Positions 17,799 through 28,229 are shown, counted from the stretch's first letter. The stretch is DNA of 44,496 bases from Gammaproteobacteria bacterium (GCA_028293745.1 JAQGOF010000084.1:1-44496); one strand, 5' to 3'. Translations and numbers: made by a program. Notes: generated by a model not told the origin, from the letters alone.

Positions 17799-18716
17799 TC
17801 AGCGGTTGCGCTTCTGCGGCCCTCGTGCCTCGGTCAGCTCCTCAAACAGCCGGCGTAGGCGCCGATAGCTCTCATAACGCCGCGGGTGCATCGTACCTGC
17901 CGCGGCAGCGGCTATTACGGCACATCCAGGCTCGCGCATATGCCGGCAATCGGTGAAACGACAGTCCGGCGCGAGGCGGGCAACCTCGATGAATCCAAGG
18001 TGACCGCTGTCGAGCCGGTCGATCGCCGGGGCGAAGTCGCGGACACCGGGTGAGTCGATCAGGCTGCCGCCGCCCGGCAGATCGAACAGGTGAGAGGCAG
18101 TCGTGGTATGCCGGCCTTCCTCCTCGCGCACGAGATCGCCGACTTCGATATGTGCCTGCGGGACGAGCCGGCTGATCAGCGACGACTTGCCCACACCTGA
18201 CTGACCAACCAAGGCTGTCGTTGCCCCGGCGCACGCAGCGAGAACAGCATCCATGCCTTCACCCGTCCGTCTCGAGCAGGCGAGCCAGTCATAACCGGCG
18301 GCTTTGTAGACGCCGAGCTCCGATTGCAGGTCCGCGTCAATCCCGAGCTCTTTTTTGTTCAACACGAGGGTCGCCGAGATGCCGCCCGAAGTTGCCGCCG
18401 CCAGGTAGCGGTCGAGCACGAACAAGTCCGGCACAGGCATGGGTGCCAGTACCACGAGAAGTTGCGACAGGTTGGCTACGACCGGTTCCGCTCCACCCCG
18501 GACGTTTGATCGATACAGCGCATTCCTGCGCGGCCGTAGCTCCAGTACGTGCGTTTCGTTATTGCGCGCATCATCCCTGCACAGGACTTTGTCGCCCGCG
18601 ACAATGACGAGGGCGCGACCGAACGGCCGGGCCTTGAGCTCTCGCCCGGCCGCATCGCGCACCAGCAGGTGGCGTCCAAAGGTCGCGATGACCAAAGCAT
18701 CGAAGGTGTCAGGCAT
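17799..18716 (-). CDS. rsgA: Ribosome small-subunit biogenesis GTPase RsgA
   Basis: 305 residues. An OB-fold N-terminus, then a circularly permuted GTPase domain with G4 LVLNKKELG before G1 GQSGVGKSSLISRL and a G3-like DLPGGGSLIDSPGVRDF. A C-terminal zinc module has Cys in FTDCRHMREPGC. RsgA helps late maturation of the 30S subunit. It is divergent from orn as in E. coli, with 66 bp between the genes. The stop is 9 bp from that of the GH43 gene (convergent). Confidence 0.95.
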   Translation of the reverse strand: MPDTFDALVIATFGRHLLVRDAAGRELKARPFGRALVIVAGDKVLCRDDARNNETHVLELRPRRNALYRSNVRGGAEPVVANLSQLLVVLAPMPVPDLFVLDRYLAAATSGGISATLVLNKKELGIDADLQSELGVYKAAGYDWLACSRRTGEGMDAVLAACAGATTALVGQSGVGKSSLISRLVPQAHIEVGDLVREEEGRHTTTASHLFDLPGGGSLIDSPGVRDFAPAIDRLDSGHLGFIEVARLAPDCRFTDCRHMREPGCAVIAAAAAGTMHPRRYESYRRLRRLFEELTEARGPQKRNR

Positions 18717-18782
18717 AAAGCCGTCTCAGGGTAGCCTCTGGTAAACTCCAGCTCAACCCCGAATGCGAATGGCACACACGCA

Positions 18783-19349
18783 ATGCCGAGCAGTGACAAT
18801 CTGATCTGGATCGACCTGGAGATGACGGGCCTCAAGCCCGACACCGATTCCATCATAGAAATCGCCACCGTCGTGACGGATAAGCAGCTCGCCATCATCG
18901 CCGACGGACCGGTTTTCGCCATTCATCAGCCCGAGGACGTGCTGGCGCTCATGGATGAGTGGAATCAGAAGCAGCACGGCTCCTCGGGGCTCGCTGCGCG
19001 CGTACGCGCCAGTACGGTCAGCGAAGCGGAGGCCGAGGCTCTCACCCTCGAGTTTCTGGCGCCGCTCGTGAAGAGTGGGGCGTCACCGATGTGTGGCAAC
19101 AGTATCTGCCAGGACCGGCGATTCCTGGCGCGCCACATGCCGAACCTCGAGCGCTTTTTTCACTATCGCAACCTCGACGTCAGCACGCTCAAGGAGCTCG
19201 CTCGCCGATGGGCCCCCGGGGTCGCGGAGAGCTTCGTGAAGCAGGGAACGCATCTGGCACAGGCCGATATTCATGAATCCATTCGCGAACTGAGACATTA
19301 CCGTGCGCGGTTGTTCGCGCCCGCGTACGCGGGTACCAATGCAACCTGA
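18783..19349 (+). CDS. orn: Oligoribonuclease
   Basis: 188 residues, DEDDh exonuclease. Motif I is [14 protein letters not shown], followed by the conserved [19 protein letters not shown] and a C-terminal [18 protein letters not shown] with the catalytic His/Asp. Orn degrades di- to oligoribonucleotides to mononucleotides, completing RNA decay and c-di-GMP breakdown. The 3' end overlaps the next gene by 11 nt. Confidence 0.96.
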   Translation: MPSSDNLIWIDLEMTGLKPDTDSIIEIATVVTDKQLAIIADGPVFAIHQPEDVLALMDEWNQKQHGSSGLAARVRASTVSEAEAEALTLEFLAPLVKSGASPMCGNSICQDRRFLARHMPNLERFFHYRNLDVSTLKELARRWAPGVAESFVKQGTHLAQADIHESIRELRHYRARLFAPAYAGTNAT

Positions 19350-20319
19350 CGCCACCCCGACTCCCACTTTCGCGGATGTCGCGGCGGCGGCGGACCGCAT
19401 CGGCTCGCGACTCGCACGAACGCCCGTGATGAACTCCGCCAGCCTCGACAAGCGGGCGGACCGGCGGGTCGTGTTCAAGTGCGAAAACCTCCAGCACGGG
19501 GGCGCATTCAAGTACCGCGGTGCGCTGAACGCCATACTGCCGCTTGCAATGGCTGGCAATGTCACTGCGGTCGCGACACATTCGTCCGGTAATCATGGGA
19601 CTGCGGTTGCGCTTGCCGCAAAAGTTTGCGGGCTCGACGCCTATGTCGTGGTGCCACGCGATTCGGCACGTCCGAAAATCGCGAACATTGAGCAAGCAGG
19701 CGGAACGGTGATTTTCTGCGAACCGGGACTGCCAGCACGTGAAGCAGCGGTCGCAGAGGTCATGCGGCGAGTCGATGCTCACCTGGTGCATCCGTTCGAT
19801 GACGCGCGCGTGATAGCGGGGCAGGGGACTGCGGCTCTCGAACTTTTAACGGAAGAGCCTGACCTTGATGTCATCTGCACTCCAATTGGAGGTGGTGGAC
19901 TGATCGGGGGAACGGCGCTCACTGCAAAAGCGATGGCACCCCGATGCCGGGTGATTGGCGCGGAGCCACTCAATGCCGACGACGCTTGTCGCTCATTCCG
20001 TTCGGGAACCCGCCAATCAGTAGTCACGCCCGCAACAATTGCGGACGGCCTTCGCGGCTCCATTGGCGTGTTGAATTTCGCGCTGCTGCGTCGTTACGTT
20101 GACGATGTCGTGACCGTGACCGAACAGGAAATCGTCAACGCCATGCGCATCGTGCTGCAGGATCTCAAGCTCCTCATCGAGCCATCATCTGCGGTTGCAG
20201 TAGCTGCATTGCTCGCGGGCAAGTTGGGAAGCAGCCGGCAGCGTGTAGGGATCATCCTGTCGGGCGGGAACGTCGATCTCGACCAGTGTCCGTTCCTTCG
20301 CGGGGAGACCGTCAAGTGA
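19339..20319 (+). CDS. PLP-dependent threonine/serine dehydratase
   Basis: 326 residues from ATG at 19339 ([14 protein letters not shown]). Fold type II PLP enzyme: the Schiff-base lysine in [15 protein letters not shown], the substrate loop [15 protein letters not shown] and the phosphate-binding [13 protein letters not shown]. Such enzymes deaminate threonine to 2-oxobutyrate or serine to pyruvate; serine racemases share the fold and motifs. It has no C-terminal ACT regulatory domain, so it is the short catabolic or racemase-like type rather than biosynthetic IlvA. It overlaps orn by 11 nt and the following GFA gene by 4 nt. Confidence 0.88.
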   Translation: MQPDATPTPTFADVAAAADRIGSRLARTPVMNSASLDKRADRRVVFKCENLQHGGAFKYRGALNAILPLAMAGNVTAVATHSSGNHGTAVALAAKVCGLDAYVVVPRDSARPKIANIEQAGGTVIFCEPGLPAREAAVAEVMRRVDAHLVHPFDDARVIAGQGTAALELLTEEPDLDVICTPIGGGGLIGGTALTAKAMAPRCRVIGAEPLNADDACRSFRSGTRQSVVTPATIADGLRGSIGVLNFALLRRYVDDVVTVTEQEIVNAMRIVLQDLKLLIEPSSAVAVAALLAGKLGSSRQRVGIILSGGNVDLDQCPFLRGETVK

Positions 20320-20714
20320 CTGATACATACGTGATTCACAACGGCGGCTGTCATTGCGGCGCGGTCGGCTTCGAGGTGGAAGCGCCCGCAACTATCGTCG
20401 CCAGGGATTGCAACTGCTCGATCTGCAGGATGAGTGGCTACCTGCACCTGATCGTGCCGCGCTCGAGGTTTCGCTTGCTGCAGGGCGCGGCCGAGCTGAC
20501 CGAATACAAATTCAACACCGGCACGGCGCGGCACCTGTTCTGCAGCCGCTGCGGCGTGAAGTCCTTTTACGTGCCGAGATCGAACCCGGACGGCTACAGC
20601 GTCAACGTCAGGTGCCTGGATCCATCGACAATCGAGCACGTCGAAGTCGAGCCGTTCGACGACAATGATCGCGCAGCCTCCGACTCGAAGATCAGAAACC
20701 TCTCCCTGGAGTGA
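20316..20714 (+). CDS. GFA (glutathione-dependent formaldehyde-activating) family protein
   Basis: 132 residues from GTG at 20316, overlapping the preceding stop (GTGA). Zinc-ligand motifs of the GFA/Mss4-like fold are complete: NGGCHCGAVGFEV, RDCNCSICRMSG and LFCSRCGVKSFY. Most family members have unknown substrates; a few act on glutathione-formaldehyde adducts or carbon-sulfur compounds. The gene is probably in an operon with the PLP dehydratase. It converges on ppsA with a 13-bp gap. Confidence 0.88.
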   Translation: MTDTYVIHNGGCHCGAVGFEVEAPATIVARDCNCSICRMSGYLHLIVPRSRFRLLQGAAELTEYKFNTGTARHLFCSRCGVKSFYVPRSNPDGYSVNVRCLDPSTIEHVEVEPFDDNDRAASDSKIRNLSLE

Positions 20715-20727
20715 CCCGGTCTGTCAT

Positions 20728-23088
20728 TCAGACCTTCTGTTGCGCCAGGAACATCCAGGTCTCCACGACCGTATCCGGGTTGAGCGACATGCTCTCGATT
20801 CCCTGCTCCTGCAGCCAACGCGCGAGCTCGGGGTGATCTGAAGGTCCCTGCCCACATATTCCGACATACTTCTTGCGGCGTTTGCACGCGGAAATCGCCA
20901 TTGACAGCAGGACCTTCACGGCCGCGTCGCGTTCGTCGAAGTCCTTGGCCACGATTGAAGAATCGCGATCCAATCCCAGCGTCAGCTGCGTCATGTCGTT
21001 CGAGCCGATCGACATGCCATCGAAGTAATTCAGATATTCGTCCGCGAGCAGGGCGTTGGTCGGCAGCTCGCACATCATGATGACCTTGAGGCCGTCCACG
21101 CCGCTCTTGAGGCCGTTCTGCGCCAACAGCTCGGTGACCTGCCTGGCCTCCTTGACCGTCCTGACGAAGGGCACCATCACCTGCACGTTGGTAAGCCCCA
21201 TTTCCTCGCGAACTTTCTTCAGCGCACGGCACTCGAGCTCGAAGCACGGCCTGAATGTCTCATCCACGTAACGCGCCGCGCCGCGGAAACCCAGCATCGG
21301 GTTTTCTTCCTCCGGCTCGTAGCGCGAGCCGCCAATCAGGTTGGCATACTCGTTCGACTTGAAATCGGACAAGCGGACGATCACGGGCTCCGGCGCAAAT
21401 GCCGCGGCAATCTGCGAGATCCCTTCCGCCAGCTTGTCAACATAGAAACCAACCGGATCCGTATAACCGGCCATCTGCGTGCGAATCTGGTCCTGCAGCT
21501 CCCCGTCCAGGCGGTCGAACTCGAGCAGGGCGCGCGGGTGTACGCCGATCATCCGGTTGATGATGAATTCGAGCCGCGCAAGTCCGACCCCGCGATGCGG
21601 GATGCTGGCGAAGTCAAATGCGCGGTCGGGATTGCCGACGTTCATCATGATCTTCACGTCGATCTTCGGCAGCGAGTCGAGCTCGATCTGCTTGCGCTCG
21701 AACTCGAGCATCCCATCGTAGACATACCCGGTATCGCCTTCGGCACACGACACCGTGACTTCCTGACCCTCGCGGATGCGTTGCGTTGCATCGCCGCATC
21801 CGACCACAGCCGCAATACCCAACTCGCGCGCAATAATAGCCGCATGGCAGGTGCGTCCGCCGCGGTTCGTCACGATCGCCGAAGCGCGCTTCATCACCGG
21901 CTCCCAATCAGGATCCGTCATGTCGGCAACCAGCACGTCCCCCGTCTGCACCCGAGCCATCTCCGAAATGTCCTTGATCACTCGCGCGGGACCTGCGCCG
22001 ATACGTTGGCCGATGCTGCGGCCCATGGCCAACACCTTGGAACGCGACTTCAGCGAGAATCTTTGAATCGTGCGCCCCGCACGGCTTTGCACTGTTTCCG
22101 GGCGGGCCTGCAGGATGAAGATCTCGCCCGTCGAGCCGTCCTTGCCCCACTCGATGTCCATCGGAGCCTTGTAGTGCTCCTCGATGGTCAACGCCTGGCG
22201 CGAGAGCGTCAGGATGTCCGCATCGTTCAGACAGAAACGCATGCGATCGGCCTGCGACACCTCAACAGTCTGAACGCGCTCTGCAGAACCCTCCGGCGCA
22301 TAGATCATCTTGATGGCCTTGCCACCGAGATTGCGGCGCAGGATGGGATATTTACCCGCGCGCAGCGCCTTCTTGTAAACGTAGAACTCGTCTGGATTGA
22401 CGGCACCCTGTACGACCGTTTCGCCCAGGCCGTATGAGGCGGTTATGAATACGACGTCGCGAAAACCCGAGTCGGTGTCGAGCGTAAACATGACACCGCT
22501 TGCGTCGAGATCGCTGCGGACCATGTGCTGAACGCCGGCAGACAACGCGACCGCGTTGTGATCGAAGTTTTGATGCACGCGGTAGGAGATGGCGCGGTCG
22601 TTGAACAGCGAGGCAAACACTTCGTGCATTGCCTTCAGCACGTTCGCCTCGCCACGAACGTTGAGGAATGTCTCCTGCTGGCCTGCGAACGATGCCTCGG
22701 GCAGGTCTTCGGCTGTGGCCGACGAGCGCACGGCAACCGAGATCTCCTTGCCGTTGCTCATCCGTCGCAACTCGTCAGTGACGGCCTTCTGCAAGTCCAG
22801 TGGAAACTGAGTTGACATGATCCAGCCCCGGATGCGGGCGCCCGTTGCGGCAAGAGCACTGACATCATCGACATTCAGGGCGGCAAGCTCCGTGCGGATG
22901 CGGTCATCGAGACCGCCCTGCCTCAGGAACTCCCGATACGCCTGCGCTGTGGTGGCGAACCCACCCGGCACGCGTACGCCCAAGTTGGCCAGGGCGCCGA
23001 TCATTTCTCCCAGCGATGCGTTCTTGCCGCCGACCGTCTCGACATCGTGCATGCCAAGGCGCTCAAAAGGGATCACATACGTGTTCAA
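20728..23088 (-). CDS. ppsA: Phosphoenolpyruvate synthase
   Basis: 786 residues, full length. The N-terminal ATP-grasp domain begins [26 protein letters not shown]; the phosphohistidine domain carries [20 protein letters not shown] with the catalytic His; the C-terminal TIM barrel has [17 protein letters not shown] and ends near [12 protein letters not shown], which contains the family Cys. It makes PEP from pyruvate and ATP with release of AMP and phosphate, for gluconeogenesis. Divergent ppsR (104 bp away) encodes its regulatory kinase/pyrophosphorylase. Confidence 0.97.
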   Translation of the reverse strand: MNTYVIPFERLGMHDVETVGGKNASLGEMIGALANLGVRVPGGFATTAQAYREFLRQGGLDDRIRTELAALNVDDVSALAATGARIRGWIMSTQFPLDLQKAVTDELRRMSNGKEISVAVRSSATAEDLPEASFAGQQETFLNVRGEANVLKAMHEVFASLFNDRAISYRVHQNFDHNAVALSAGVQHMVRSDLDASGVMFTLDTDSGFRDVVFITASYGLGETVVQGAVNPDEFYVYKKALRAGKYPILRRNLGGKAIKMIYAPEGSAERVQTVEVSQADRMRFCLNDADILTLSRQALTIEEHYKAPMDIEWGKDGSTGEIFILQARPETVQSRAGRTIQRFSLKSRSKVLAMGRSIGQRIGAGPARVIKDISEMARVQTGDVLVADMTDPDWEPVMKRASAIVTNRGGRTCHAAIIARELGIAAVVGCGDATQRIREGQEVTVSCAEGDTGYVYDGMLEFERKQIELDSLPKIDVKIMMNVGNPDRAFDFASIPHRGVGLARLEFIINRMIGVHPRALLEFDRLDGELQDQIRTQMAGYTDPVGFYVDKLAEGISQIAAAFAPEPVIVRLSDFKSNEYANLIGGSRYEPEEENPMLGFRGAARYVDETFRPCFELECRALKKVREEMGLTNVQVMVPFVRTVKEARQVTELLAQNGLKSGVDGLKVIMMCELPTNALLADEYLNYFDGMSIGSNDMTQLTLGLDRDSSIVAKDFDERDAAVKVLLSMAISACKRRKKYVGICGQGPSDHPELARWLQEQGIESMSLNPDTVVETWMFLAQQKV

Positions 23089-23192
23089 GGGCGCTCCTCG
23101 GTTAACTGACGACTGGGTACGACAGCGCTTGCTCCGGCAACACAGCGGTGGAACACTGGGGTATCACCGGGCAACCGTGCAGGTCTCGCGCC

Positions 23193-24014
23193 GTGAATCG
23201 TCGAACCGTTTTCTTCGTTTCGGACCAGACGGGTGTGACTGCGGAAACCATGGGCCACAGTCTCATGACGCAGTTCGAAGGCTTGGAATTTCGACCAGTG
23301 ACTTTGCCATTTGTGGCGAGCGTTGACAAGGCGCACGAGGCTGTCAGGCGGATCAATCGCGCCGCCGAGGAGGAGGGCATCCGCCCCATCATTTTCAGCA
23401 CCCTGGTGCAGGATGACCTGCGCGATATTGTCATGACCGCGAATGGTCTGTTCCTCGATTTTTTCGCCGCCTTCGTAGGGCCGCTGGAGCGCGAGCTCAA
23501 CACGCGCTCCACGCACCGCGCCGGCCGCGCGCACGGCATGGCGGATATTGCTGCCTACACTGCGCGTATCAACGCTACGAATTACGCACTCTCCAATGAT
23601 GACGGTACCGGCGGCGACTATGCACACGCCGATGTGATCCTCGTGGGAGTATCACGCTCCGGCAAAACTCCCACGTGTCTGTACATGGCCCTCCAGTACG
23701 GAGTGTTCGCTGCCAACTATCCCCTCACGGAAGAGGATCTCGAGGCCGGCCGCCTGCCCAGGCGCCTCGAGCCCCATCGGCGCAAACTATTCGCGCTGTC
23801 CATCAAACCCGAACGGCTGCAACAAATACGCAACGAGCGGCGCCCCGACAGCCGGTACGCGTCCCCCCAGCAGGTGCAGTACGAGCTTCGGGCCGCGGAG
23901 GCGCTGTTCATGCGCTATGCAATACCATGTCTCGACACGACGGAATGTTCCATCGAAGAGATCGCCAGCCGCATTCTAAACACCTCGGGCATCGAACGCC
24001 GTCTGCGGCCTTGA
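23193..24014 (+). CDS. ppsR: PEP synthase regulatory protein (kinase/pyrophosphorylase)
   Basis: 273 residues from GTG at 23193 (VNRRTVFFVSDQTGVTAETM), the family start; the frame is open further upstream. A P-loop-like motif VILVGVSRSGKTPTCLYMA and C-terminal YAIPCLDTTECSIEEIASRI are diagnostic of the DUF299/PpsR family. It inactivates PpsA by ADP-dependent phosphorylation of a threonine next to the catalytic His and reactivates it by phosphate-dependent pyrophosphorolysis. Divergence from ppsA is conserved. Confidence 0.95.
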   Translation: MNRRTVFFVSDQTGVTAETMGHSLMTQFEGLEFRPVTLPFVASVDKAHEAVRRINRAAEEEGIRPIIFSTLVQDDLRDIVMTANGLFLDFFAAFVGPLERELNTRSTHRAGRAHGMADIAAYTARINATNYALSNDDGTGGDYAHADVILVGVSRSGKTPTCLYMALQYGVFAANYPLTEEDLEAGRLPRRLEPHRRKLFALSIKPERLQQIRNERRPDSRYASPQQVQYELRAAEALFMRYAIPCLDTTECSIEEIASRILNTSGIERRLRP

Positions 24015-24089
24015 AATTCTGTGGCAGTGGCACGATTCATGCCTGTCATTCCACGCCGTGCGATTGCCGAAAATCACGCCCGGTGTGAC

Positions 24090-24117
24090 TTGCACGAACC
24101 CCTGTCTGAGTTATAGT
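24090..24117 (+). promoter_or_regulatory. Promoter-like sequence just before the DUF1249 gene
   Basis: TTGCAC (24090-24095), a 16-bp spacer and TATAGT (24112-24117). The -10 ends 7 bp before the ATG at 24125, so transcription would begin at or next to the start codon, giving a leaderless mRNA. Consensus match only. Confidence 0.5.
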
Positions 24118-24124
24118 CAACAGA

Positions 24125-24601
24125 ATGCTGAACGATACCCTGACACCCGTCACCTGGCGCGCGCGGCCCCGCAGCTTCGTCGCGCTCATGGGGCTGTACG
24201 AGAGCAACTACATTCGCCTCGGTTGGCTTGCCGGGGACCTGGTGGCACTCGCTGGCCGACATCGTTCGGTGGTCGAAGGAGACTGTGACCTCCTTCTCAC
24301 GATGACCGAGCGCTCACCTTACACCAGCACCGTGAATTTGACGTATCTGCTGCCCGGCGCAGGCGGCGAAACGCAGTACCCGGACATGCGGGTGAGGGTG
24401 TACCACGATGCCCACCTGGCCGAGGCCCAGGAGTGGGGCGGAACCCATGCGCAACCCGTTTTGAAAGCGCTGCGTACCCATGCGGAGCGTGAACTGGATC
24501 AGCGCTGGGCGCGCAACGTGATGCTAAACAAGTGGCTGGAATATTGCGTAGAGCGAGGCCATCGCTTCTCATCCGCCACGAGGCTCGCCACCGCAAAGTG
24601 A
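24125..24601 (+). CDS. DUF1249 family protein (YqiB-like)
   Basis: 158 residues. Family features are the N-terminal FVALMGLYESNYIRLGWLAG, the central VNLTYLLPGAG and the MRVRVYHDAHLAEAQEW segment, ending in LNKWLEYCVERGHRF. Homologues are small cytoplasmic proteins of unknown function, widespread in gammaproteobacteria and often near cpdA and nudF, neither of which is here. No Shine-Dalgarno is visible, and a good promoter -10 abuts the start codon. Confidence 0.85.
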   Translation: MLNDTLTPVTWRARPRSFVALMGLYESNYIRLGWLAGDLVALAGRHRSVVEGDCDLLLTMTERSPYTSTVNLTYLLPGAGGETQYPDMRVRVYHDAHLAEAQEWGGTHAQPVLKALRTHAERELDQRWARNVMLNKWLEYCVERGHRFSSATRLATAK

Positions 24602-24643
24602 GCCCGCACGTGAGATGAGCGCGCCTGGCTGCGTTTGCATCTC

Positions 24644-25702
24644 ATGAAGGCGTTGCGACAACTAGGATTTCTCAAGCTCAACTTCCGCCAGGATGCGCCT
24701 TCCGAAGAGGAGGATCGCGTCCTCACCCTGTTTCGCAACCGCGCCGAGCTCAAAAAAGCCTACGGCGAGCTGCAGGACGAGGTCTATCGGCTGAAGGACC
24801 GCATCAAGCAGCAGGAAGGCGCGACGCAGCGCGTGCAGGAAATGCTCAATGCGCTCGAAACGCGGCTGGGCGTGACCGACACAGGTTACCCCGCGCTGGT
24901 GTTTTATCAACTGCGCCGGTTGTGGCAGTCGGGCCGCGAGCTCATCGAGCAGTTCGTAGCGGACCTGGTGGCCAAGCAGGACGAGCGGGAACGGCGGCAA
25001 CATCTTGCCGAGCACAACCGCCGTCAATTCTCACGGCGTCAGGCCGTGGAAAAACAGTTGCGCAGCGCCGAATCTCTTGCAGCCGAAGCGGCGAACCTGG
25101 TCGCCGAGCTCGAAGCCGAGCGCGCGCGACTCACGCGATTCTGGCACTACTTCAAGCGGCGTGCACTCGAACATCGGATCGGCAGTGCGGTCGCTGCCGC
25201 CGTGGCCGCCAATGCAACTCTCGTTGACGCACGCGTGGCCGCTGAAGAACTCGACAAGGAACCGATGCCGGAGTTCCCGGGACTGTCGTTGGAATCGCGG
25301 CGTGCGATCAACCTTGCAGCGATTTCATATGCCGAGACGCTTTGTCTGCGGCTCGTCAAGACTCGCCTGGTCACTCTCGCGCGCGAGGCCACGCAGCGCC
25401 GCGAAGTTACCGATGACTACGGTTCGCAGTCCGAGTGCGAAGCGCTCATGCGCGAGATTGAAAATGCGCAAGCGATAGTTCAGGGCCGTGCCAACATTGC
25501 GCAGGAAATCACCAGCCGCACCGAGCGGCTCAAACAGGTTGTGCGCTATCGTGGGGCCACAGATACGTCACCCACGGCAGACTCACTCGCGTTCTCGGAA
25601 GGCGATGTGATGGCCAACGAGCCGGTCGGCGCCAGCGCCGCGCGGATGCCCAACGTGCTCGCCGAAGATACCTGGGACCTGTTCCGGATCCTTCTTCGTT
25701 AA
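24644..25702 (+). CDS. Unrecognised coiled-coil protein
   Basis: 352 residues from ATG at 24644; a TTG three codons earlier is also open. I do not recognise the family. Residues about 28-65 (RAELKKAYGELQDEVYRLKD) and 115-175 (heptad-like, many Arg/Glu/Gln and AESLAAEAANLVAELEAERA) are predicted coiled coils. A further helical region spans about 235-310. There is no signal peptide, membrane segment or catalytic motif. The end (VLAEDTWDLFRILLR) is hydrophobic-charged and may be an interaction tail. It lies 42 bp after DUF1249 and probably shares its transcript. Its stop overlaps the convergent prc stop by 4 nt. Confidence 0.75.
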   Translation: MKALRQLGFLKLNFRQDAPSEEEDRVLTLFRNRAELKKAYGELQDEVYRLKDRIKQQEGATQRVQEMLNALETRLGVTDTGYPALVFYQLRRLWQSGRELIEQFVADLVAKQDERERRQHLAEHNRRQFSRRQAVEKQLRSAESLAAEAANLVAELEAERARLTRFWHYFKRRALEHRIGSAVAAAVAANATLVDARVAAEELDKEPMPEFPGLSLESRRAINLAAISYAETLCLRLVKTRLVTLAREATQRREVTDDYGSQSECEALMREIENAQAIVQGRANIAQEITSRTERLKQVVRYRGATDTSPTADSLAFSEGDVMANEPVGASAARMPNVLAEDTWDLFRILLR

Positions 25703-27837
25703 CCTCGGCGAGCGGTTTTCTGCTGCTGCCCCGCTGGTGCTGCCCGCACACCCGTGACCATGTCAGCCATGATCTCGGCAGCCTGTGTCAGCACCACGTC
25801 AGGCAACACTGCCTTGTCTTTGTCGATCTCTTCGACGCTCTTGAAGGGCGGCAGGTTCTTGGCCGCGCGGCGGCTGTTCTCGCGATCCAGCCGCTCCTTT
25901 TCCTGGCGGGTGCGCTCTTCGCGCCGCGCCTTGAGGTTCAGGGAGACGCTGTGCTGCTCGCGCACCGTGTCGATGGCTGCAATGTCCGACAACAGCCAGC
26001 GATAGTCCGGATCCTTCTGTGCACGCGAGTCCTCGTCCGACATCAGAGTCGCAACCGGCAGAGCGGGCAGCGACGGGGCGCTTGCCTGGAACGGCACGCC
26101 TGCGATCCGATCCCACGGGAGGGCGGCCTCGAGCGCGCTCTCGCCGACTTCCTTCATGTCGATCGGTGAGGGCAGGGGCACGTCGGGCTCGACGCCGCGG
26201 TGCTGGGTGCTTTCGCCAGTGACACGGTAGAATTTGCCGATCGTGACCGTCAGCTGACCGCTGACGGGCTTCTGCGACCAGCGATCCAGGGGCACGAGAT
26301 TCTGCACGGTACCTTTGCCGAACGTGCGCTGGCCCAGGATGATCCCGCGATGGTAGTCCTGGATGGCGCCCGCGAAGATCTCGGATGCCGATGCGCTGAA
26401 ACGGTCTACGAGGACGGCGAGGGGGCCGGAGTAGGCCGCCGAGGGTTGGGGGTCATCGAGCACCTCGAGGCGCCCGGAAGTGTCCTTGAGCTGCACGACA
26501 GGGCCATGATCGATGAACAGGCCGGTGAGGGCGGTCGCCTCCGGCAGATAGCCCCCACCGTCGCCCCGCAGATCGAGCACGATTCCCTGGACGTTGTCGG
26601 CCTTGAGCTCATTCAACAGGCGCAGCACATCCCGGGTCGTGCTGCGGTAGTTCTGGTCGCCGGCATTCTGTGCCGCGATGTCCTGGTAGAAACCGGGGAC
26701 CGTTATGACGCCGACTTTGAGAGTACGGCCATCGCGCGTGATGTTCTTCACTTCCTTGTGAGCAGCCTGCGCTTCGAGCGTGACCTTGTTGCGCACGAAC
26801 TCGAGTGTCTTCTCCTGGGAGCCCGGTGCGGCACCTGCCGGTAGAACCTGCAGGCGGACCGTAGTACCCGCCTTGCCGCGGATCAACTGCACGACATCGT
26901 CCAGGCGCCAGCCGATCACATCCTTGAATTCGCCCTCGTGACCCTGGCTGACACCGGTGATGCGGTCGTTGGCGTTGAGCGTGGCGGCCACTGAAGCCGG
27001 GCCGCCTTCGATGACGTTCATGATGGTCACGTAGTCATCGATGAGCTGCAGGGATGCCCCGATGCCCTCGTAGTTGAGGCTCATCTGGATGCGGTATTCC
27101 TCGGAGTTGCGGGGCGAGAAGTAGCTGGAGTGCGGGTCGAAGGAGCGCGCGTAGGCGTTCATCAGATTCTCGAACACATCCTCGGGCGTGATCTGGTCCA
27201 CCCGCTTCAACACTCGCTCATAGCGCTTGCGCAGAAGGTCCGTCACCTCCGGCCATTGTTTGCCGGTGAGCAGCAGCGACAAGGCGTCGTTCTTCACGCG
27301 CTTGCGCCACAGCTCGTTGACCTCGGTCTCGCTGGCAGGCCATGCAGCTTTCTGCCGCTCGAACTCGAATGTCTCGGTCAGCGCCCAGTCCGGCTCGGTC
27401 TTCAGCAGCGCAATCGCGTGTTGGATACGGTCGCGGTTGCGCTGTTGGAAGCGTGCAAAGATCGCGTAGGCGGGCTCGACGTCGCCGGTACGGATCATGT
27501 CGTCGAACTTGAACTTGTAGGCCTGGAACTCGGCGATGTCGCTCGCCAGGAAATAACTGCGCTGGCCGTCCAGGAAATCCAGGTAGCGGTTGAACACCTG
27601 CTCCGACATCTTCTTGTCGATGGGAGCGCGGCTGTAGTGCGCCTCCTCGAGGATGCGGCCGATCTTGCGGGCGGTGGCCTTTTGAGAATCGGTGGGCGCG
27701 ATGGCGCCCGGGGGCAGTGCGGTGGTGGGCGCTGGCGCGCGGGCCGAGCCCGACTCGGCGAGAGACAGTACGGCCAGGGTTGCCAGCATCGAGGCGGCTA
27801 TCCACCCGGCTGTACGACGAGAAGTTTTAGGCATCAT
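25699..27837 (-). CDS. prc: Tail-specific (carboxy-terminal processing) protease Prc/Tsp
   Basis: 712 residues with a signal peptide (about 33 residues; MMPKTSRRTAGWIAASMLAT). An N-terminal helical domain is followed by a PDZ domain (GIGASLQLIDDYVTIMNVIE) and an S41 peptidase domain: catalytic Ser in DRFSASASEIFAGAIQDY and Lys in GQRTFGKGTVQN. The C-terminal DUF3340 region (RREERTRQEKERLDREN) is also present. Prc is periplasmic and trims FtsI and degrades MepS. It would also clear proteins carrying the non-polar C-termini added by the tmRNA tag once exported, which links it functionally to ssrA in this window. Confidence 0.95.
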   Translation of the reverse strand: MMPKTSRRTAGWIAASMLATLAVLSLAESGSARAPAPTTALPPGAIAPTDSQKATARKIGRILEEAHYSRAPIDKKMSEQVFNRYLDFLDGQRSYFLASDIAEFQAYKFKFDDMIRTGDVEPAYAIFARFQQRNRDRIQHAIALLKTEPDWALTETFEFERQKAAWPASETEVNELWRKRVKNDALSLLLTGKQWPEVTDLLRKRYERVLKRVDQITPEDVFENLMNAYARSFDPHSSYFSPRNSEEYRIQMSLNYEGIGASLQLIDDYVTIMNVIEGGPASVAATLNANDRITGVSQGHEGEFKDVIGWRLDDVVQLIRGKAGTTVRLQVLPAGAAPGSQEKTLEFVRNKVTLEAQAAHKEVKNITRDGRTLKVGVITVPGFYQDIAAQNAGDQNYRSTTRDVLRLLNELKADNVQGIVLDLRGDGGGYLPEATALTGLFIDHGPVVQLKDTSGRLEVLDDPQPSAAYSGPLAVLVDRFSASASEIFAGAIQDYHRGIILGQRTFGKGTVQNLVPLDRWSQKPVSGQLTVTIGKFYRVTGESTQHRGVEPDVPLPSPIDMKEVGESALEAALPWDRIAGVPFQASAPSLPALPVATLMSDEDSRAQKDPDYRWLLSDIAAIDTVREQHSVSLNLKARREERTRQEKERLDRENSRRAAKNLPPFKSVEEIDKDKAVLPDVVLTQAAEIMADMVTGVRAAPAGQQQKTARRG

Positions 27838-27941
27838 TCATGACGCTCGCGGTTGCGTAAGGCATTACACTTTGGAGTAAGGCTAGAGCGTGTGGTTCGG
27901 CTCAGCAAGTGCGGGAACCGATACGTCGCTCGATAAAAGGC

Positions 27942-28229
27942 ATGCGTCCTTTAACCATATTGCTCGGAATCGTAATGGGCTCAACGGTATCACTGGCCAT
28001 CGGGCTGCTGGGTACCTGGATAGTCATCCTGTTCCTGCCCCAGGACGCCGACCGCTTCGCTCCGGAGCATGGGGCTCTCCTGCAAGCGATAGCAATTTTC
28101 GTGGCGCTCGCGGCTGCCAGTGCATTCAGCTTCTACGGGGACCTGCGTTCCCGCGCCTGGCGCCTGGGGGCCCACGCCGTATCGCTGATGCTGCTGATGA
28201 CCACAATATGGGTCTATTGGCCGACTTAA
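27942..28229 (+). CDS. Small three-helix membrane protein, unknown function
   Basis: 95 residues from ATG at 27942; an in-frame GTG at 27909 would add eleven mostly charged residues. Three hydrophobic segments: ILLGIVMGSTVSLAIGLLGT, LLQAIAIFVALAAASAFSFY and LGAHAVSLMLLMTTIWVYW, separated by an acidic loop (PQDADRFAPEH) and a basic loop (GDLRSRAWR). No family is recognised. It is divergent from prc and convergent with another small membrane protein. Confidence 0.6.
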   Translation: MRPLTILLGIVMGSTVSLAIGLLGTWIVILFLPQDADRFAPEHGALLQAIAIFVALAAASAFSFYGDLRSRAWRLGAHAVSLMLLMTTIWVYWPT

